DNA from: Geomonas oryzisoli
Lineage (GTDB): Bacteria; Desulfobacterota; Desulfuromonadia; Geobacterales; Geobacteraceae
Assembly (NCBI RefSeq): GCF_018986915.1
Contig: NZ_CP076723.1
Coordinates: 2,885,501-2,949,500, forward strand
DNA length: 64,000 nt
Direction of reading: 5' to 3'
Shown here: piece by piece, positions 17,428 through 26,213 of the stretch
Numbering within the stretch: the stretch's first letter is position 1
Layout of the letters: each line of letters opens with the position of its first letter
Program-made: the position numbers and the translations under genes
The notes under the pieces: generated by a model
Database searches by the model: none
Seen by the model: the letters and a program-made list of their open reading frames with translations, nothing else
What the model was told of the DNA's origin: nothing

Positions 17428-18615
17428 ATGCGTAAAACCGACCTAAGCCCTAACCGTCAACAACTGCTGGTCCCCCTGGACTCGCACCCGGGCGCGCTCG
17501 CCCTGGTGCCTCCCCCTACCCCCACGCACCTGCAGCTTCCGAATCTGAGAGGTGAGATCGCCAAGGCCCACGAGGCGCTCGGACGCCTCCAGGCCTCGGC
17601 CGCCTCCCTCCCCAATCCGAACCTGATAACCAGGACCCTGGACCGCCGGGAAGCGGTGCGAAGCAGTCAGATCGAAGGGACAAGTTCCGACCTCGATGAC
17701 GTCCTCACCTTCGAGGCAACCGGCAGCGACGAAGGGCTTCCCCCCGACGTCGTGGTCACCCTGAATTACGTGAAGGCCTTAGAGTACGGGCTGGCAAAAG
17801 TAAGCCAAAACGGGGTCGGCGCGCTCAACATCGAGCTGATAAAGGAACTGCATGCCCGGCTCATGGATGGCGTCCGTGGTTACGGCGACAAGCCGGGTGA
17901 ACTGCGCACCCGCCAGAACTGGATCGGGGGCCTCAGGATCTACGACGCGAAGTTCGTCCCCCCTCCTGCCGACCGCGTCAAGGAGTGCCTGGAGGACCTG
18001 GTGCGCGTGCTCCAATACGCTCCCGCCGAGGAGGATTTCTTCGAGGTACCGCTCGTCATGCGCATGGCGATCGTGCACGCGCAGTTCGAAACCATCCACC
18101 CCTTCATCGACGGCAACGGCCGCGTCGGGCGCATCATCCTCCCCCTCATGCTCGCCGCAGAAGGGTATCCCCCCGTCTACCTCGCCGGGTTCATGAAGGC
18201 CAACCAGGCCGCCTATTACGAGACCCTTGGGGCCGTGCAGCTCAAGGGGGAGTGGACCGAATGGGTCAGGTTCGTCGCCACCGGCGTCGAGGTCGCCTGC
18301 CGGGAGTCGATGCAGACCGCGCAGGAACTCACCGCCCTTCTTGCCCAGTGGCAGGAGCGGATCACAAACCTGAAACTTCGCGCCGACGCCGCCGCCTACC
18401 GGCTCCCGGAACTCCTGATGGGAACCCCGGTGGTGACGGCGACCCGCGCCGCCGAGGCCCTTGGTATCGCCTTCCCTGCAGCCAACCGGGCCCTGGCGCA
18501 ACTGCAGGAGGTCGGCATCGTGGCACCGCTTGACGAGCGGAAAAGAAACCGGGTCTTCGTGGCCAAAGAGGTGTTGGAACTCCTGAGTCGCCCGACGTTA
18601 CCGGAGCGATACTGA
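17428..18615 (+). CDS. Fic-domain protein with winged-helix tail (first of two)
   Basis: A 395-aa class II Fic protein. The inhibitory helix motif S-x-x-x-E-G is seen as SSQIEGTSSDL (about residue 80), the catalytic loop is canonical (HPFIDGNGRVGR), and a winged helix lies at the C-terminus (VVTATRAAEALGIAFPAANRAL). Such enzymes AMPylate protein hydroxyls and are held off by the N-terminal Glu; the tail suggests autoregulated transcription. It lies inside the selC element with an inverted repeat right before its start and a second fic gene 86 bp downstream. Target unknown. Confidence 0.9.
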   Translation: MRKTDLSPNRQQLLVPLDSHPGALALVPPPTPTHLQLPNLRGEIAKAHEALGRLQASAASLPNPNLITRTLDRREAVRSSQIEGTSSDLDDVLTFEATGSDEGLPPDVVVTLNYVKALEYGLAKVSQNGVGALNIELIKELHARLMDGVRGYGDKPGELRTRQNWIGGLRIYDAKFVPPPADRVKECLEDLVRVLQYAPAEEDFFEVPLVMRMAIVHAQFETIHPFIDGNGRVGRIILPLMLAAEGYPPVYLAGFMKANQAAYYETLGAVQLKGEWTEWVRFVATGVEVACRESMQTAQELTALLAQWQERITNLKLRADAAAYRLPELLMGTPVVTATRAAEALGIAFPAANRALAQLQEVGIVAPLDERKRNRVFVAKEVLELLSRPTLPERY

Positions 18616-18701
18616 CGCACCGCCGCCTTAAGATGGGACAGGTGAACTACTCCTTGCACCTTTTGGGTATTTGCGGGTATATTTACGGGTGGAGGGGGCG
18701 G

Positions 18702-19751
18702 ATGATTAGACAGGAAACCATAACCATCGACGCGACGGTACTGAACCTGGTTGCGGAACTGGATGAGTTCAAGGGGCGCTGGGAGCTGCTGGGAAAACTC
18801 GCTCCGGACGTGTTGCAGTCGCTGCGCCGTGTAGCCACTATCGAATCGGTCGGGTCCTCGACCAGGCTCGAAGGGGCGAAGCTTTCAGACCACCAGGTGG
18901 AGCTTCTGCTCGCCAACCTCGACGTCAATTCCTTCCGCTCGCGTGACGAGGAGGAGGTCGCAGGCTATGCCGAGGCCATGGGAGTGGTCTTTGATTCCTG
19001 GGAGCAAATCACGCTCACCGAAAATCACGTGAAGCAACTGCACGGGATCCTCCTCAAGTACAGCGGCAAGGACCTTACCCACCGCGGAGAATACAAGAAG
19101 TTCCCCAACAACGTCGAGGCCTTCGACCCCGACGGAAAAAGCCTGGGCGTCATCTTCGAAACCGCCTCCCCCTTCGATACTTCCAGGCTCATGGCGGAGC
19201 TCATCGACGCTACCCGCCGCGCACTCTCGGAGCGGGAACTCCACCCGCTGCTGGTCGTTGCGGCCTTCACGGTGCACTTCCTCGCCATCCACCCTTTTCA
19301 GGACGGCAACGGCCGGCTCTCCCGGGTGCTCACCACGCTCCTCTTGACTCGGAGCGGCTACCGCTACGTCCCCTATAGCTCACTTGAGCGGGTGATCGAG
19401 GAAAACAAGGACGCCTATTACCGCGCGCTTCGGCAAGCGCAGCGGGAGATCCGCAGCGAGAAAGAGAACCTGGACCCTTGGGTGCGCTTCTTCCTGCAGA
19501 GCCTGAAAAGGCAGAAGGACGCACTCCTTTACAAGGTGGAACGGGAAAATCTCCTGGAAAGAATGTCGCCGGTAGCGGAGCGGATGGTGGCACTTGCCAG
19601 GGAGCGCGGGAGGGTCACCATTTCCGATGCGGTCGAGCTGCTCGGTCTGAACCGAAACACGGCCAAGCTTCACTTCCGCCAGCTAGTACAAGAGGGGCAC
19701 CTTCTGCAGCACGGCAGCGGCAGGGGGACCTGGTACTCGCCCGGACGTTAG
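18702..19751 (+). CDS. Fic-domain protein (second of two)
   Basis: About 349 aa from the ATG at 18702, chosen because GGAGGGGG precedes it; the 18633 frame has no clear ribosome site. Inhibitory motif SSTRLEG, catalytic motif HPFQDGNGRLSR, and a C-terminal helix-turn-helix (VTISDAVELLGLNRNTAKLHF). It is only distantly similar to the upstream Fic protein, so this is not a recent duplication. Tandem placement on a mobile element suggests they work together or are alternative toxins or defence effectors; that is inference. Confidence 0.88.
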   Translation: MIRQETITIDATVLNLVAELDEFKGRWELLGKLAPDVLQSLRRVATIESVGSSTRLEGAKLSDHQVELLLANLDVNSFRSRDEEEVAGYAEAMGVVFDSWEQITLTENHVKQLHGILLKYSGKDLTHRGEYKKFPNNVEAFDPDGKSLGVIFETASPFDTSRLMAELIDATRRALSERELHPLLVVAAFTVHFLAIHPFQDGNGRLSRVLTTLLLTRSGYRYVPYSSLERVIEENKDAYYRALRQAQREIRSEKENLDPWVRFFLQSLKRQKDALLYKVERENLLERMSPVAERMVALARERGRVTISDAVELLGLNRNTAKLHFRQLVQEGHLLQHGSGRGTWYSPGR

Positions 19752-19801
19752 GCACTTCTGCCCGGATCTTATCGGCATAACTCACGCGATGAAGGAAAGG
19801 A

Positions 19802-19846
19802 GGCCGGTCCGGAAACCGCGAGCCAGTCGCGGCTTCCGGACTGGCC
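19802..19846. other. Long hairpin between convergent fic and accessory genes
   Basis: Two 20-bp arms (19802-19821 and 19827-19846) pair at 18 of 20 positions across the 5-nt loop gccag. There is no T-run, so a simple terminator is not clear. It may be a bidirectional terminator or a DNA-processing site such as part of oriT. Confidence 0.5.
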
Positions 19847-19932
19847 GCGACCGTCAAAGCGGCCGGTACGAAGTGCCGGCGGCTTTGGTCCAAGCACCCC
19901 GCCTTGGCAGTTGCAGAAAAGTCGTCGACGGA

Positions 19933-20310
19933 TCAGTAATAGGTCCCTTCAGGCCGCGGGAAGACGTTTTGAAAACGCCCCACCTCGGCCTTGTCGTGCT
20001 CGACGATCTTCTTCTCCAGAAGAGCGTAAAGGTACTCCAGGCGCTCTTTCTCGTTTATGCTTGCCTCGCTGAATTTTCCGTCCATCCTCTCCCCGAAAAC
20101 GGCAATGAGGTCGTAGAGTGCGAGCATGTTTTTCTCCAGCACGGCGACTCGGTCCAGCAGTGAATCCGCCTCCCGATTCTGCATTTCGACAAGGCCGATT
20201 GCATGGTCAATCAGGTCGTTAACGGAGACGTCTTTCTGCCGGGCCATGCGGCTGATTTTCTCCACAAGCTCCCGCTCCAGGCGGGCCGTCAGCATCACCT
20301 TCGAGGACAT
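19933..20310 (-). CDS. Ribbon-helix-helix-like mobilization accessory protein
   Basis: About 125 aa from the ATG at 20310, which has GGAGG 6 bases upstream; the longer frame to 20544 is not supported. The N-terminus (MSSKVMLTARLERELVEKI, then DVSVNDLIDHAIGLV) resembles a ribbon-helix-helix DNA binder. A coiled-coil tail rich in Glu/Lys follows. It lies downstream of the relaxase gene on the same strand, so an oriT-binding accessory or repressor role is likely. No specific family was recognised. Confidence 0.65.
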   Translation of the reverse strand: MSSKVMLTARLERELVEKISRMARQKDVSVNDLIDHAIGLVEMQNREADSLLDRVAVLEKNMLALYDLIAVFGERMDGKFSEASINEKERLEYLYALLEKKIVEHDKAEVGRFQNVFPRPEGTYY

Positions 20311-20545
20311 GATCCACCTCCTTGTTCCCGCCCAACAGCCGCAGGCGGAAAGCTTGCGATCTGGCGCCAGCCAAGTACCCGGCTTTCGACGCTTCAAGTA
20401 AAGCTGGCGCCATGCTGCTAGCAAAAGGATAGCAAACCGCAGCCGTGATAACGGCAGGTTGCGATTTGGCAGGGCCGAAGGCACTGCGTGAGGTGTGAAA
20501 GGAAAAAAGCGCCGAGCGCAGCGAGGCCCGCCGTCTTCTCTCAAC
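20311..20545. other. Noncoding region between accessory and relaxase genes, possible oriT
   Basis: About 235 bp with no convincing gene. It contains two copies of the palindromic core tggcgcca (about 20362 and 20406) arranged as inverted arms around a 35-bp loop, and further short inverted repeats to 20450. Origins of transfer often lie beside the relaxase gene, so this and 23693-24002 are the two candidate sites. No nic site was recognised. Confidence 0.3.
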
Positions 20546-23500
20546 TCACCTCTCGAGCTTCCATCCGCCCTTCTTGGTAAGGGAAAGTTCCAGCTGCCGC
20601 CCGACCTCCTTCACCGCCGGAGCCGAGACGTTCGGTGAGCGCGGCAAAACCGGAGCCGGCGTCACCTTCGCCGCCTCGTTCTCCAACGTGAGCTTCACCT
20701 GCAGGCGCCCGATTTTCTCCCCCAGGCTTCTTAGCTGCTCCACCCGTTCCGGCCCGTTCAACTGAGGGCTCTTCGTCCTCGCCCTGTCGACCTCGATCTT
20801 GGGATTCAAGGTGGAACTCTTCACGTCCACCTGCTGCACCGCCTGGGAAAACTTTTCCATGGAATTGGTGAAGACCCTCGTCTCGAACCGGGCGCGGGTG
20901 AGTGCGACGTTGAGCTCGTTGTACGTCGAGCGCCCCGGCGGTTCCACCGCGACCTTCTCCCCCTCCCCGTCCATGCCACGACTCTCAGGCGTTAGCCGCA
21001 TGGGCGCATACATGATGCTCTGGTCAACTGTCGCGCCCTGGCTCTTGTAGATAGTGACCGCGTAGGCGTGGTCAACGAAGCGATATTTACTGAGATCGAT
21101 CTCCACATCCCGCCCGTCCAGGTCGAGGCGCATGCGCCCCGATTCCACCTCCCTGACCACTCCAATGGTGCCGTTCTGAAGCTTCAGCTTCGAATCGTTC
21201 CTGAGCAGCACCACCCGGTCGCCGGCGGCGAAATTACGCTCCTCTTCACGAAAGACGGTGGTGCGCCCGGACATCTCTGCGGCAGAGAACCTCCTGGAGA
21301 TTGTTTTAGAGACGCCTCTATCCTCCCCTTTCGAGGAGACAAAACTGTAGCTCACCTCCACCTGATTGTTGTTTCGGTCCAGAGCGGTCACCATCCCCCT
21401 GGTGTTCAGGCGCGCCCCCCAGGGCTCCACCCCGCCATCCTCCCGCACCCTGCCGCTGAAGAGCACCGTGTCCCCCATGCGGTATGCCTCCACCGTCACC
21501 CCCTGGCGTACCGGCGCGAGGACGGCAAAGGTGTTCCCTTCCCCGATCTCCCCGGCCTTCACCCGGGCCTCGCGGATCTCACGGTTCAGAAGCTTCCGGG
21601 ACGCGTTGGTCGTTGTTACCAGGATTAGTTCCTGCGGCTCGCCGGCACGCTCCGACATAGGCGACGGCTTGCGGCTCTCCGCGAGGTAGTAGTCGACCAC
21701 CTCGCGGTGCAAATCCGCAGGGTCCTCCCTGACCACGATACGCCCCCCCTTCTCGAGGAGGGTCATCGCCTCCCGCGCGTTCTCGGCAAGCGGCCGGTCC
21801 TCCCGGTTCAACACCTTTGCGATCTGCAAAAGTTCCGGGTCGCGCTGCCTAAGGATCTCGGACAGGGAGACCCGGTCCACCTCCCCTGCCTCCTGCAGCT
21901 GGGGCATCAGGTTCCCCGCTTGGATCCCCTGCATCTGCTTGGCGTCCCCGAGCAGGTGCAGCTTCACCCGGACCCCGGACGCCTGCAGCTCATCGATGAC
22001 GGTCAAGAGCGAGTCCGTCTGCCTGACTCCCAGGAACCCCGCCTCGTCCACCCGGAACACCACCTGCCCGGACGCCCCCTGCGGCATGAGGATTTTTTCA
22101 CCCGCGACCACTACCATGGGCGGCTCGCCGTTCGCCCTCTGTAGGGCAAATTTGGAAGCCGGATTGGCCTTCTCGAAACTGTGGAGGGTGCAGGCGGGCC
22201 TCCCGGTGGCGTCGGCGAGCTCCTTGGCAGCCTTCGCCGTGTAGGCGAGGTCCACCGAGACGTGCTCCTCTCCACGGGGACGCAGTACCTCCTCGTTGAA
22301 GCGCTCCGCGTACCTGAGCGTCGAGGTCTTGGCGGTGCCGGGGTCCCCCCGGGTCAACAGGCAGCCGCGCTCCCCGGCGATCTCGAGCCGCACCTCGCTC
22401 TTCTGCCCTTCGGTGAGCTTTCGCTCCCCCTCGAGAAAGCGCTCCACCTCTTCCGCTGCAGCAATGCTCTTGAACTCGGGGAGCGCCTTGATCCGCTCCA
22501 GGTTCCTCGCCTCGAGCTCGACCATCTCGGCGGTGGTGCAGAACTCCCGCCCCCTGTGGTCCTGCCCGAGCCGTAGCAGCCCCGGCGTACCGCCGTCGAT
22601 GGCGCTGTTCAGCTCCTCGACACCGTGTTCTCCCCCCGAGATGCGAACGGCCTGGTCCAGAAGCCGGGCCCGCTGCAAGACTGCCTCGTGCTCTGTCATC
22701 TCCCGCATGGCAAGATCCACCACCCGCTCGGCGGGGACCGGTTCCGGTTGGGGAATAGACACCGCACGTGCCTGCTCCACCTCCCCCTTCACCCCCCTCA
22801 TGGTGGTGCCGCAGGCCGTAAAGCCGTTCTCGAAGAGCCGGTCCACGTCCTCCTTCAGGATCTCCCGTTTGGGATCGCGGGTCTCGAGCGCAGCCATCTG
22901 CCAGAGTCTTCCGTGCGAGACGCCGGGAAACTGCCCAGAGGCGGTCCAGGCCTTCACCTGCTCCTTGATCTCTTCCCGCCGTGACGAAAAGTGCTCAACC
23001 AGCGTGCGCGGCACCCCGGAAAGATGCAGGTACATCCTGTCACGGTCCTCAACCTCGACCCCGAAACCGCGCGCCCTCAACTCCACGGCCAGCGCCTGCC
23101 GGTACAAGAGCCCCAGCGAGAGCTGGTCCTTGTAGATCCGGTCCGGCTCGTTAGCCCGCCACTCCCCGTTGGAAACCCTGACCGCGTTGATGATGAAAAC
23201 GTGCGAGTGAAGCTGCGGGTCGATGTTGCGGGAGGTGGCGTGGTCGAATTTCGCCGCCACCATCATCTCCCCGCTCCTTACCACCCCTGAGGGGCGGCAG
23301 TGGCAGTAGTGCTTCTCCAAGTGGCTCACGACCGAGGACACCGCCGCGTCGTGCGCCTCCTTCATCCCCTCCACCCCGGCGACGTAGGCGATGGAAACCG
23401 ACTTGGGGGCCGAGAAGGTGCAATCGTTCCCGGCCCTGCGCGTCTCCACGACCTCCCCAGTCGCAGGGTCACGCATAGGCCTGCAGCGAACCAACACGCT

Positions 23501-23692
23501 GCCGTCTGGTGCTTTCCCTGAACAGAGGGCTCGGAACTCCTCCTCCCGGACCGTGCCGGAAAGCCCCAAGGCCGACGCCCCCGAACCGCACCAAGAACTG
23601 CAGCAATCCTCCGTCCCGTGGATGTAGTAGTCCTCTCTGGAGAAATAACCCGTTGCCTGGCTGGCAGCCATCCCTTCGGAAAGTGACATCAT
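20546..23692 (-). CDS. MobF-type relaxase/helicase (TrwC/TraI-like)
   Basis: A 1048-aa conjugative relaxase. The N-terminal TrwC domain has the catalytic Tyr region (ATGYFSREDYYIHG), the CTFSAPKSVSIAYVAG segment and the His triad in HATSRNIDPQLHSHVF. The central and C-terminal part is a RecD/TraI helicase with Walker A TRGDPGTAKTS and later SF1 motifs (VFRVDEAGFLG, YAVTIYKSQGATVDQSI). The family nicks oriT and unwinds the transferred strand. It is intact, so the selC element should be mobilizable, but no T4SS genes lie in the element. The start may be either of the two adjacent ATGs. Confidence 0.92.
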   Translation of the reverse strand: MMSLSEGMAASQATGYFSREDYYIHGTEDCCSSWCGSGASALGLSGTVREEEFRALCSGKAPDGSVLVRCRPMRDPATGEVVETRRAGNDCTFSAPKSVSIAYVAGVEGMKEAHDAAVSSVVSHLEKHYCHCRPSGVVRSGEMMVAAKFDHATSRNIDPQLHSHVFIINAVRVSNGEWRANEPDRIYKDQLSLGLLYRQALAVELRARGFGVEVEDRDRMYLHLSGVPRTLVEHFSSRREEIKEQVKAWTASGQFPGVSHGRLWQMAALETRDPKREILKEDVDRLFENGFTACGTTMRGVKGEVEQARAVSIPQPEPVPAERVVDLAMREMTEHEAVLQRARLLDQAVRISGGEHGVEELNSAIDGGTPGLLRLGQDHRGREFCTTAEMVELEARNLERIKALPEFKSIAAAEEVERFLEGERKLTEGQKSEVRLEIAGERGCLLTRGDPGTAKTSTLRYAERFNEEVLRPRGEEHVSVDLAYTAKAAKELADATGRPACTLHSFEKANPASKFALQRANGEPPMVVVAGEKILMPQGASGQVVFRVDEAGFLGVRQTDSLLTVIDELQASGVRVKLHLLGDAKQMQGIQAGNLMPQLQEAGEVDRVSLSEILRQRDPELLQIAKVLNREDRPLAENAREAMTLLEKGGRIVVREDPADLHREVVDYYLAESRKPSPMSERAGEPQELILVTTTNASRKLLNREIREARVKAGEIGEGNTFAVLAPVRQGVTVEAYRMGDTVLFSGRVREDGGVEPWGARLNTRGMVTALDRNNNQVEVSYSFVSSKGEDRGVSKTISRRFSAAEMSGRTTVFREEERNFAAGDRVVLLRNDSKLKLQNGTIGVVREVESGRMRLDLDGRDVEIDLSKYRFVDHAYAVTIYKSQGATVDQSIMYAPMRLTPESRGMDGEGEKVAVEPPGRSTYNELNVALTRARFETRVFTNSMEKFSQAVQQVDVKSSTLNPKIEVDRARTKSPQLNGPERVEQLRSLGEKIGRLQVKLTLENEAAKVTPAPVLPRSPNVSAPAVKEVGRQLELSLTKKGGWKLER

Positions 23693-24002
23693 GAGGAACC
23701 TCCCCCGGCTGCTCTGTTAGGGCTTTCGCCACCGCAAAGGTTACCAGAGGTCATCAGGTTGAGAACCGGGAGGGCCATGCAATCAAAATTAGCTTGATCG
23801 GAAGATCTTTTTAATTTAGATTTCCAGGTCATCACTGAAAGAATTAAAGCCTCCTTCGACACCCACCCTGCAGAACCGAGGGCCTTCCCCGATGCCGCCC
23901 TTGCACCTCCCCGGTCTTAGATCGAACTGGAAGAGAAGCATTAGAAACCTTTGTTTATTGTTTTAATACTTCTTTGGTTGAACTTTATAAAGGATGACGA
24001 GT
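23693..24002. other. Intergenic region between relaxase and AbiGi-like gene
   Basis: About 310 bp, divergent between the relaxase (minus) and the abiGi-like gene (plus), so it should hold promoters for both. GATCggaaGATC lies near 23798, and the sequence becomes AT-rich after 23780, marking the composition change into the cargo. Possible oriT location; no nic motif recognised. Confidence 0.4.
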
Positions 24003-24743
24003 ATGCCGCTCAGCGCTAACACACTAATTCACTTTACAGATGAAAAGGAAAATCTTAAGGCAATCCTCCAAGAGAACTTTAGAGTTTTCAATTGCCGTGA
24101 GGAAGTTAATTTTACAAAGGGCCCGGTTCGTTATTTTGTTCCAATGGTCAGTTTTTGCGACATTCCCCTTTCAGAGATAAAAGCACACATTTCCAAGTAC
24201 GGTCGCTATGGCATTGGACTTACTAAGGAATGGGCAGTTAGAAACCGACTCAATCCGGTACTCTACATTGCAAAGGGATCACATCTTGCTGAAAGCTATA
24301 GGGATGCGTTTATACATTACACTGCCCGATCCAAAAGAAGAGACGGGAAATTGACTGACGAGCAAAAATCAGTTGCAGATATAGTGAGGTACATAAAGAA
24401 TTATGAAGCAGACCTCACAAGAAAAGGCACTACAATAAAAAATTATAGATTCTCAGATGAGCGAGAATGGCGCTACGTTCCGCCCTTCAAAATAGTATAT
24501 GATATGTTTGTCCCACAGGACCAGTACGAGAAAGAAGGACAGCATTTTGACGATTTGTTAACAGATCTTCGACTCACATTCGAGCCCAATGACATTAAAT
24601 ACATCATAATTAATGATGAGGACGAGATTGGAGAATTTATAGATCACTTGAGACATACAAAGGGGAATAAATACTCGCTCCACGACATTGAGCGCCTAAC
24701 CACACGCATCCTCACCTCTGCACAAATTGAACAGGACATTTAG
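24003..24743 (+). CDS. AbiGi-like abortive infection protein
   Basis: About 246 aa from ATG 24003, with AAGGA 8 bases upstream. It matches the AbiGi pattern: LIHFTDEKENLKAIL near the N-terminus, VPMVSFCDIPLSEIKAHISKYGRYGIGLTKEWA, then NPVLYIAKGS and a C-terminal EREWRYVPPF segment. AbiGi is described as the antitoxin of a two-gene abortive infection system with AbiGii (a nucleotidyltransferase). The next gene here is not a recognisable nucleotidyltransferase. It is lower in GC than the rest of the element, so it is acquired cargo. The assignment is by pattern, not by search. Confidence 0.7.
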   Translation: MPLSANTLIHFTDEKENLKAILQENFRVFNCREEVNFTKGPVRYFVPMVSFCDIPLSEIKAHISKYGRYGIGLTKEWAVRNRLNPVLYIAKGSHLAESYRDAFIHYTARSKRRDGKLTDEQKSVADIVRYIKNYEADLTRKGTTIKNYRFSDEREWRYVPPFKIVYDMFVPQDQYEKEGQHFDDLLTDLRLTFEPNDIKYIIINDEDEIGEFIDHLRHTKGNKYSLHDIERLTTRILTSAQIEQDI

Positions 24744-24886
24744 GGTACGAATGATGAGTTAGCTTGAAGTGCATCTACGAGCACCACTTCTGCTACAGCA
24801 ACGAAGTAATAGTCCCTAAATAAAAATCCGCCGAGGAACATACAAACCGTCAGGTACTCCTTGACAATATTTCAAATGGAGGACAT

Positions 24887-25501
24887 ATGGTTGCACCATT
24901 GAAAAATAAAAATTCACTTGATCTAACTGGGTTTGCTCTAGTCGATGGTGGATTTACATACCGCAATAAATATTACAAATTTGATGATGTAATAGAAACT
25001 GGAATTGCAAGAAGTGTTTTGGAACATAAAATTGTTCTTGTTGGTTCAACACACCACCATTCTGTATCAATAAGAATTGGCATGAGATCAGGAGAACAAT
25101 TGCAGGTAACAGAGCAGCCAACATGGTTATCTGATAGCAAACTAAGCAGTGTTGAATATGTTGAAAATTTATTCCAGGTCATATCAAAAAAGTCTTGGGA
25201 CAATAGAGTTAGAAAATATACTAACAACATAGATAATCTTGGTTACTTTGAATACAATGGATGGCGATTTTATATAAAACAGCGTAAATTACAAGACGTC
25301 AGCAATAATAATTATTATGACTTAGGATCAGTCAACCTGTTTAAAAGCTATGGGTTCATTGCTGTTAAAGAAAAAAATGAAGGACTTGGGTCTAAGCTTT
25401 TTAAAAGTTTAGTCGGCAATCAGGCTGGAATTGGAACTTTAATTGATAGTGATGTATTTTTTGCTTTGTTAAAGCATTTTTTTGGTATTAGTTGGTCATG
25501 A
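24887..25501 (+). CDS. Unknown AT-rich protein downstream of AbiGi-like gene
   Basis: 204 aa, preceded by GGAGG at good spacing. I do not recognise the family. The sequence has no signal peptide or clear membrane helix; it is mixed alpha/beta, with a GFTYRNKYYKFDDVIETGI start that suggests a small barrel or PH-like fold and a hydrophobic C-terminal end (DVFFALLKHFFGISWS). It has the same low GC as the abiGi-like gene and lies 143 bp downstream on the same strand inside the selC element. Its position suggests the AbiGi partner, but the spacing would allow separate transcription. Confidence 0.7.
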   Translation: MVAPLKNKNSLDLTGFALVDGGFTYRNKYYKFDDVIETGIARSVLEHKIVLVGSTHHHSVSIRIGMRSGEQLQVTEQPTWLSDSKLSSVEYVENLFQVISKKSWDNRVRKYTNNIDNLGYFEYNGWRFYIKQRKLQDVSNNNYYDLGSVNLFKSYGFIAVKEKNEGLGSKLFKSLVGNQAGIGTLIDSDVFFALLKHFFGISWS

Positions 25502-25835
25502 TGTAGCGAAGAATGCAGAACGTCAACCAGGTGGCGACACAAAGGCGTTGACCACTGACGCACTGGTGCGCCCCCACCACGTTTTGTCGAATCGAAGAAA
25601 TCAGCGTTAAGCTTCTGTGATTTTTGAATTACTCTCTAGACTGAATCCGCTCACACCTCTATAATGAATTGTGAAGGTGTGGCCAGTTAATTTATAGGCA
25701 ATGCCAACTCGCCTCATCATTTTCGGAAGCGAACCCGTTGAACTAATTAAAATTTTGTAATATTTTGCGGGTAACAGGCTTCTGCCACAGCTAAACATGT
25801 ACTGTAATTTAAGATACTTAAATCTAAAATTGTAA

Positions 25836-25853
25836 TCCCATGTGCTTCCGCCA
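25836..25853 (+). repeat. attR direct repeat
   Basis: TCCCATGTGCTTCCGCCA, identical to the 3' end of tRNA-Sec at 15527-15544. The preceding tRNA sequence is not duplicated. Confidence 0.88.
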
Positions 25854-25967
25854 TTAACTGTTTCCCACCATTTCGGCATCTCTCTAAACCCGCAATCGGC
25901 GGGTTTATTGTTTTTCCTGCGCTGATAAGACGACACCTCAGGCGCATCCTGCTACTTGCCCTCCGAG

Positions 25968-26030
25968 TCCTTATGGTTAATAACCAACGTCTTTGTTTAC
26001 GTTTAGCCCATTACCCATGAATAGTGTGGC
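25968..26030 (+). repeat. 48-nt dispersed element, copy B
   Basis: TCCTTAT then GTTAATAA, with TTTACGTTTA at offset 20 and a TGAATAGTG block at offset 41, ungapped against the copies at 17353 and 32290. About 36 of 51 bases match copy A. No plus-strand gene follows, so promoter activity for a neighbour is not obvious here. Confidence 0.5.
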
Positions 26031-26213
26031 TACAATCCTGAGACTCAAGAAACTCTGATACAAAACCCGACGAAGTGGCGGTGGTGGCAGTGGCTACGCG
26101 CCTGAATCCTTGTAACTCGACCCGTTGATCAAGTTCCAGGTCAGAGTAGGTCTTGATGCAGTTAGGGCGCCACGTGCCCCTCGGAGCGCGTTGCGGAGGT
26201 CCATAGAGTGCTG

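Larger units (their letters stand above)
15527..25853 (+). mobile_element. Integrative mobilizable element inserted at selC
   Basis: About 10.3 kb bounded by an identical 18-bp direct repeat, TCCCATGTGCTTCCGCCA, at 15527-15544 (3' end of selC, attL) and 25836-25853 (attR). Both repeats are followed by similar terminator hairpins (AACCCGC...GCGGGTT). The integrase is next to the tRNA; the element also carries an AlpA-like regulator, tandem Fic genes, a ribbon-helix-helix-like protein, a MobF relaxase and AbiGi-like cargo. No type IV secretion genes are present, so it would need a helper for transfer. Confidence 0.88.
25502..26213. other. Right end of the element and flank (attR, terminator, element B)
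   Basis: About 710 bp without a gene I would defend. It holds attR (25836-25853), GGGTAACAGGC at 25769 shared with the left end, a hairpin AACCCGC...GCGGGTT (about 25885-25912) like that of selC, and the 48-nt element B. The small minus-strand frame at 25607-25936 crosses the att site and is not credible. Confidence 0.6.

Noticed and set aside
20311-20544. Extended N-terminus of the ribbon-helix-helix protein
   Set aside because: ATG 20310 has a GGAGG site; the extension is basic, unpatterned sequence and contains inverted repeats.
25607-25936. 109-aa minus-strand gene over the attR site
   Set aside because: It crosses the tRNA-derived att repeat and terminator, and has low complexity and no support.
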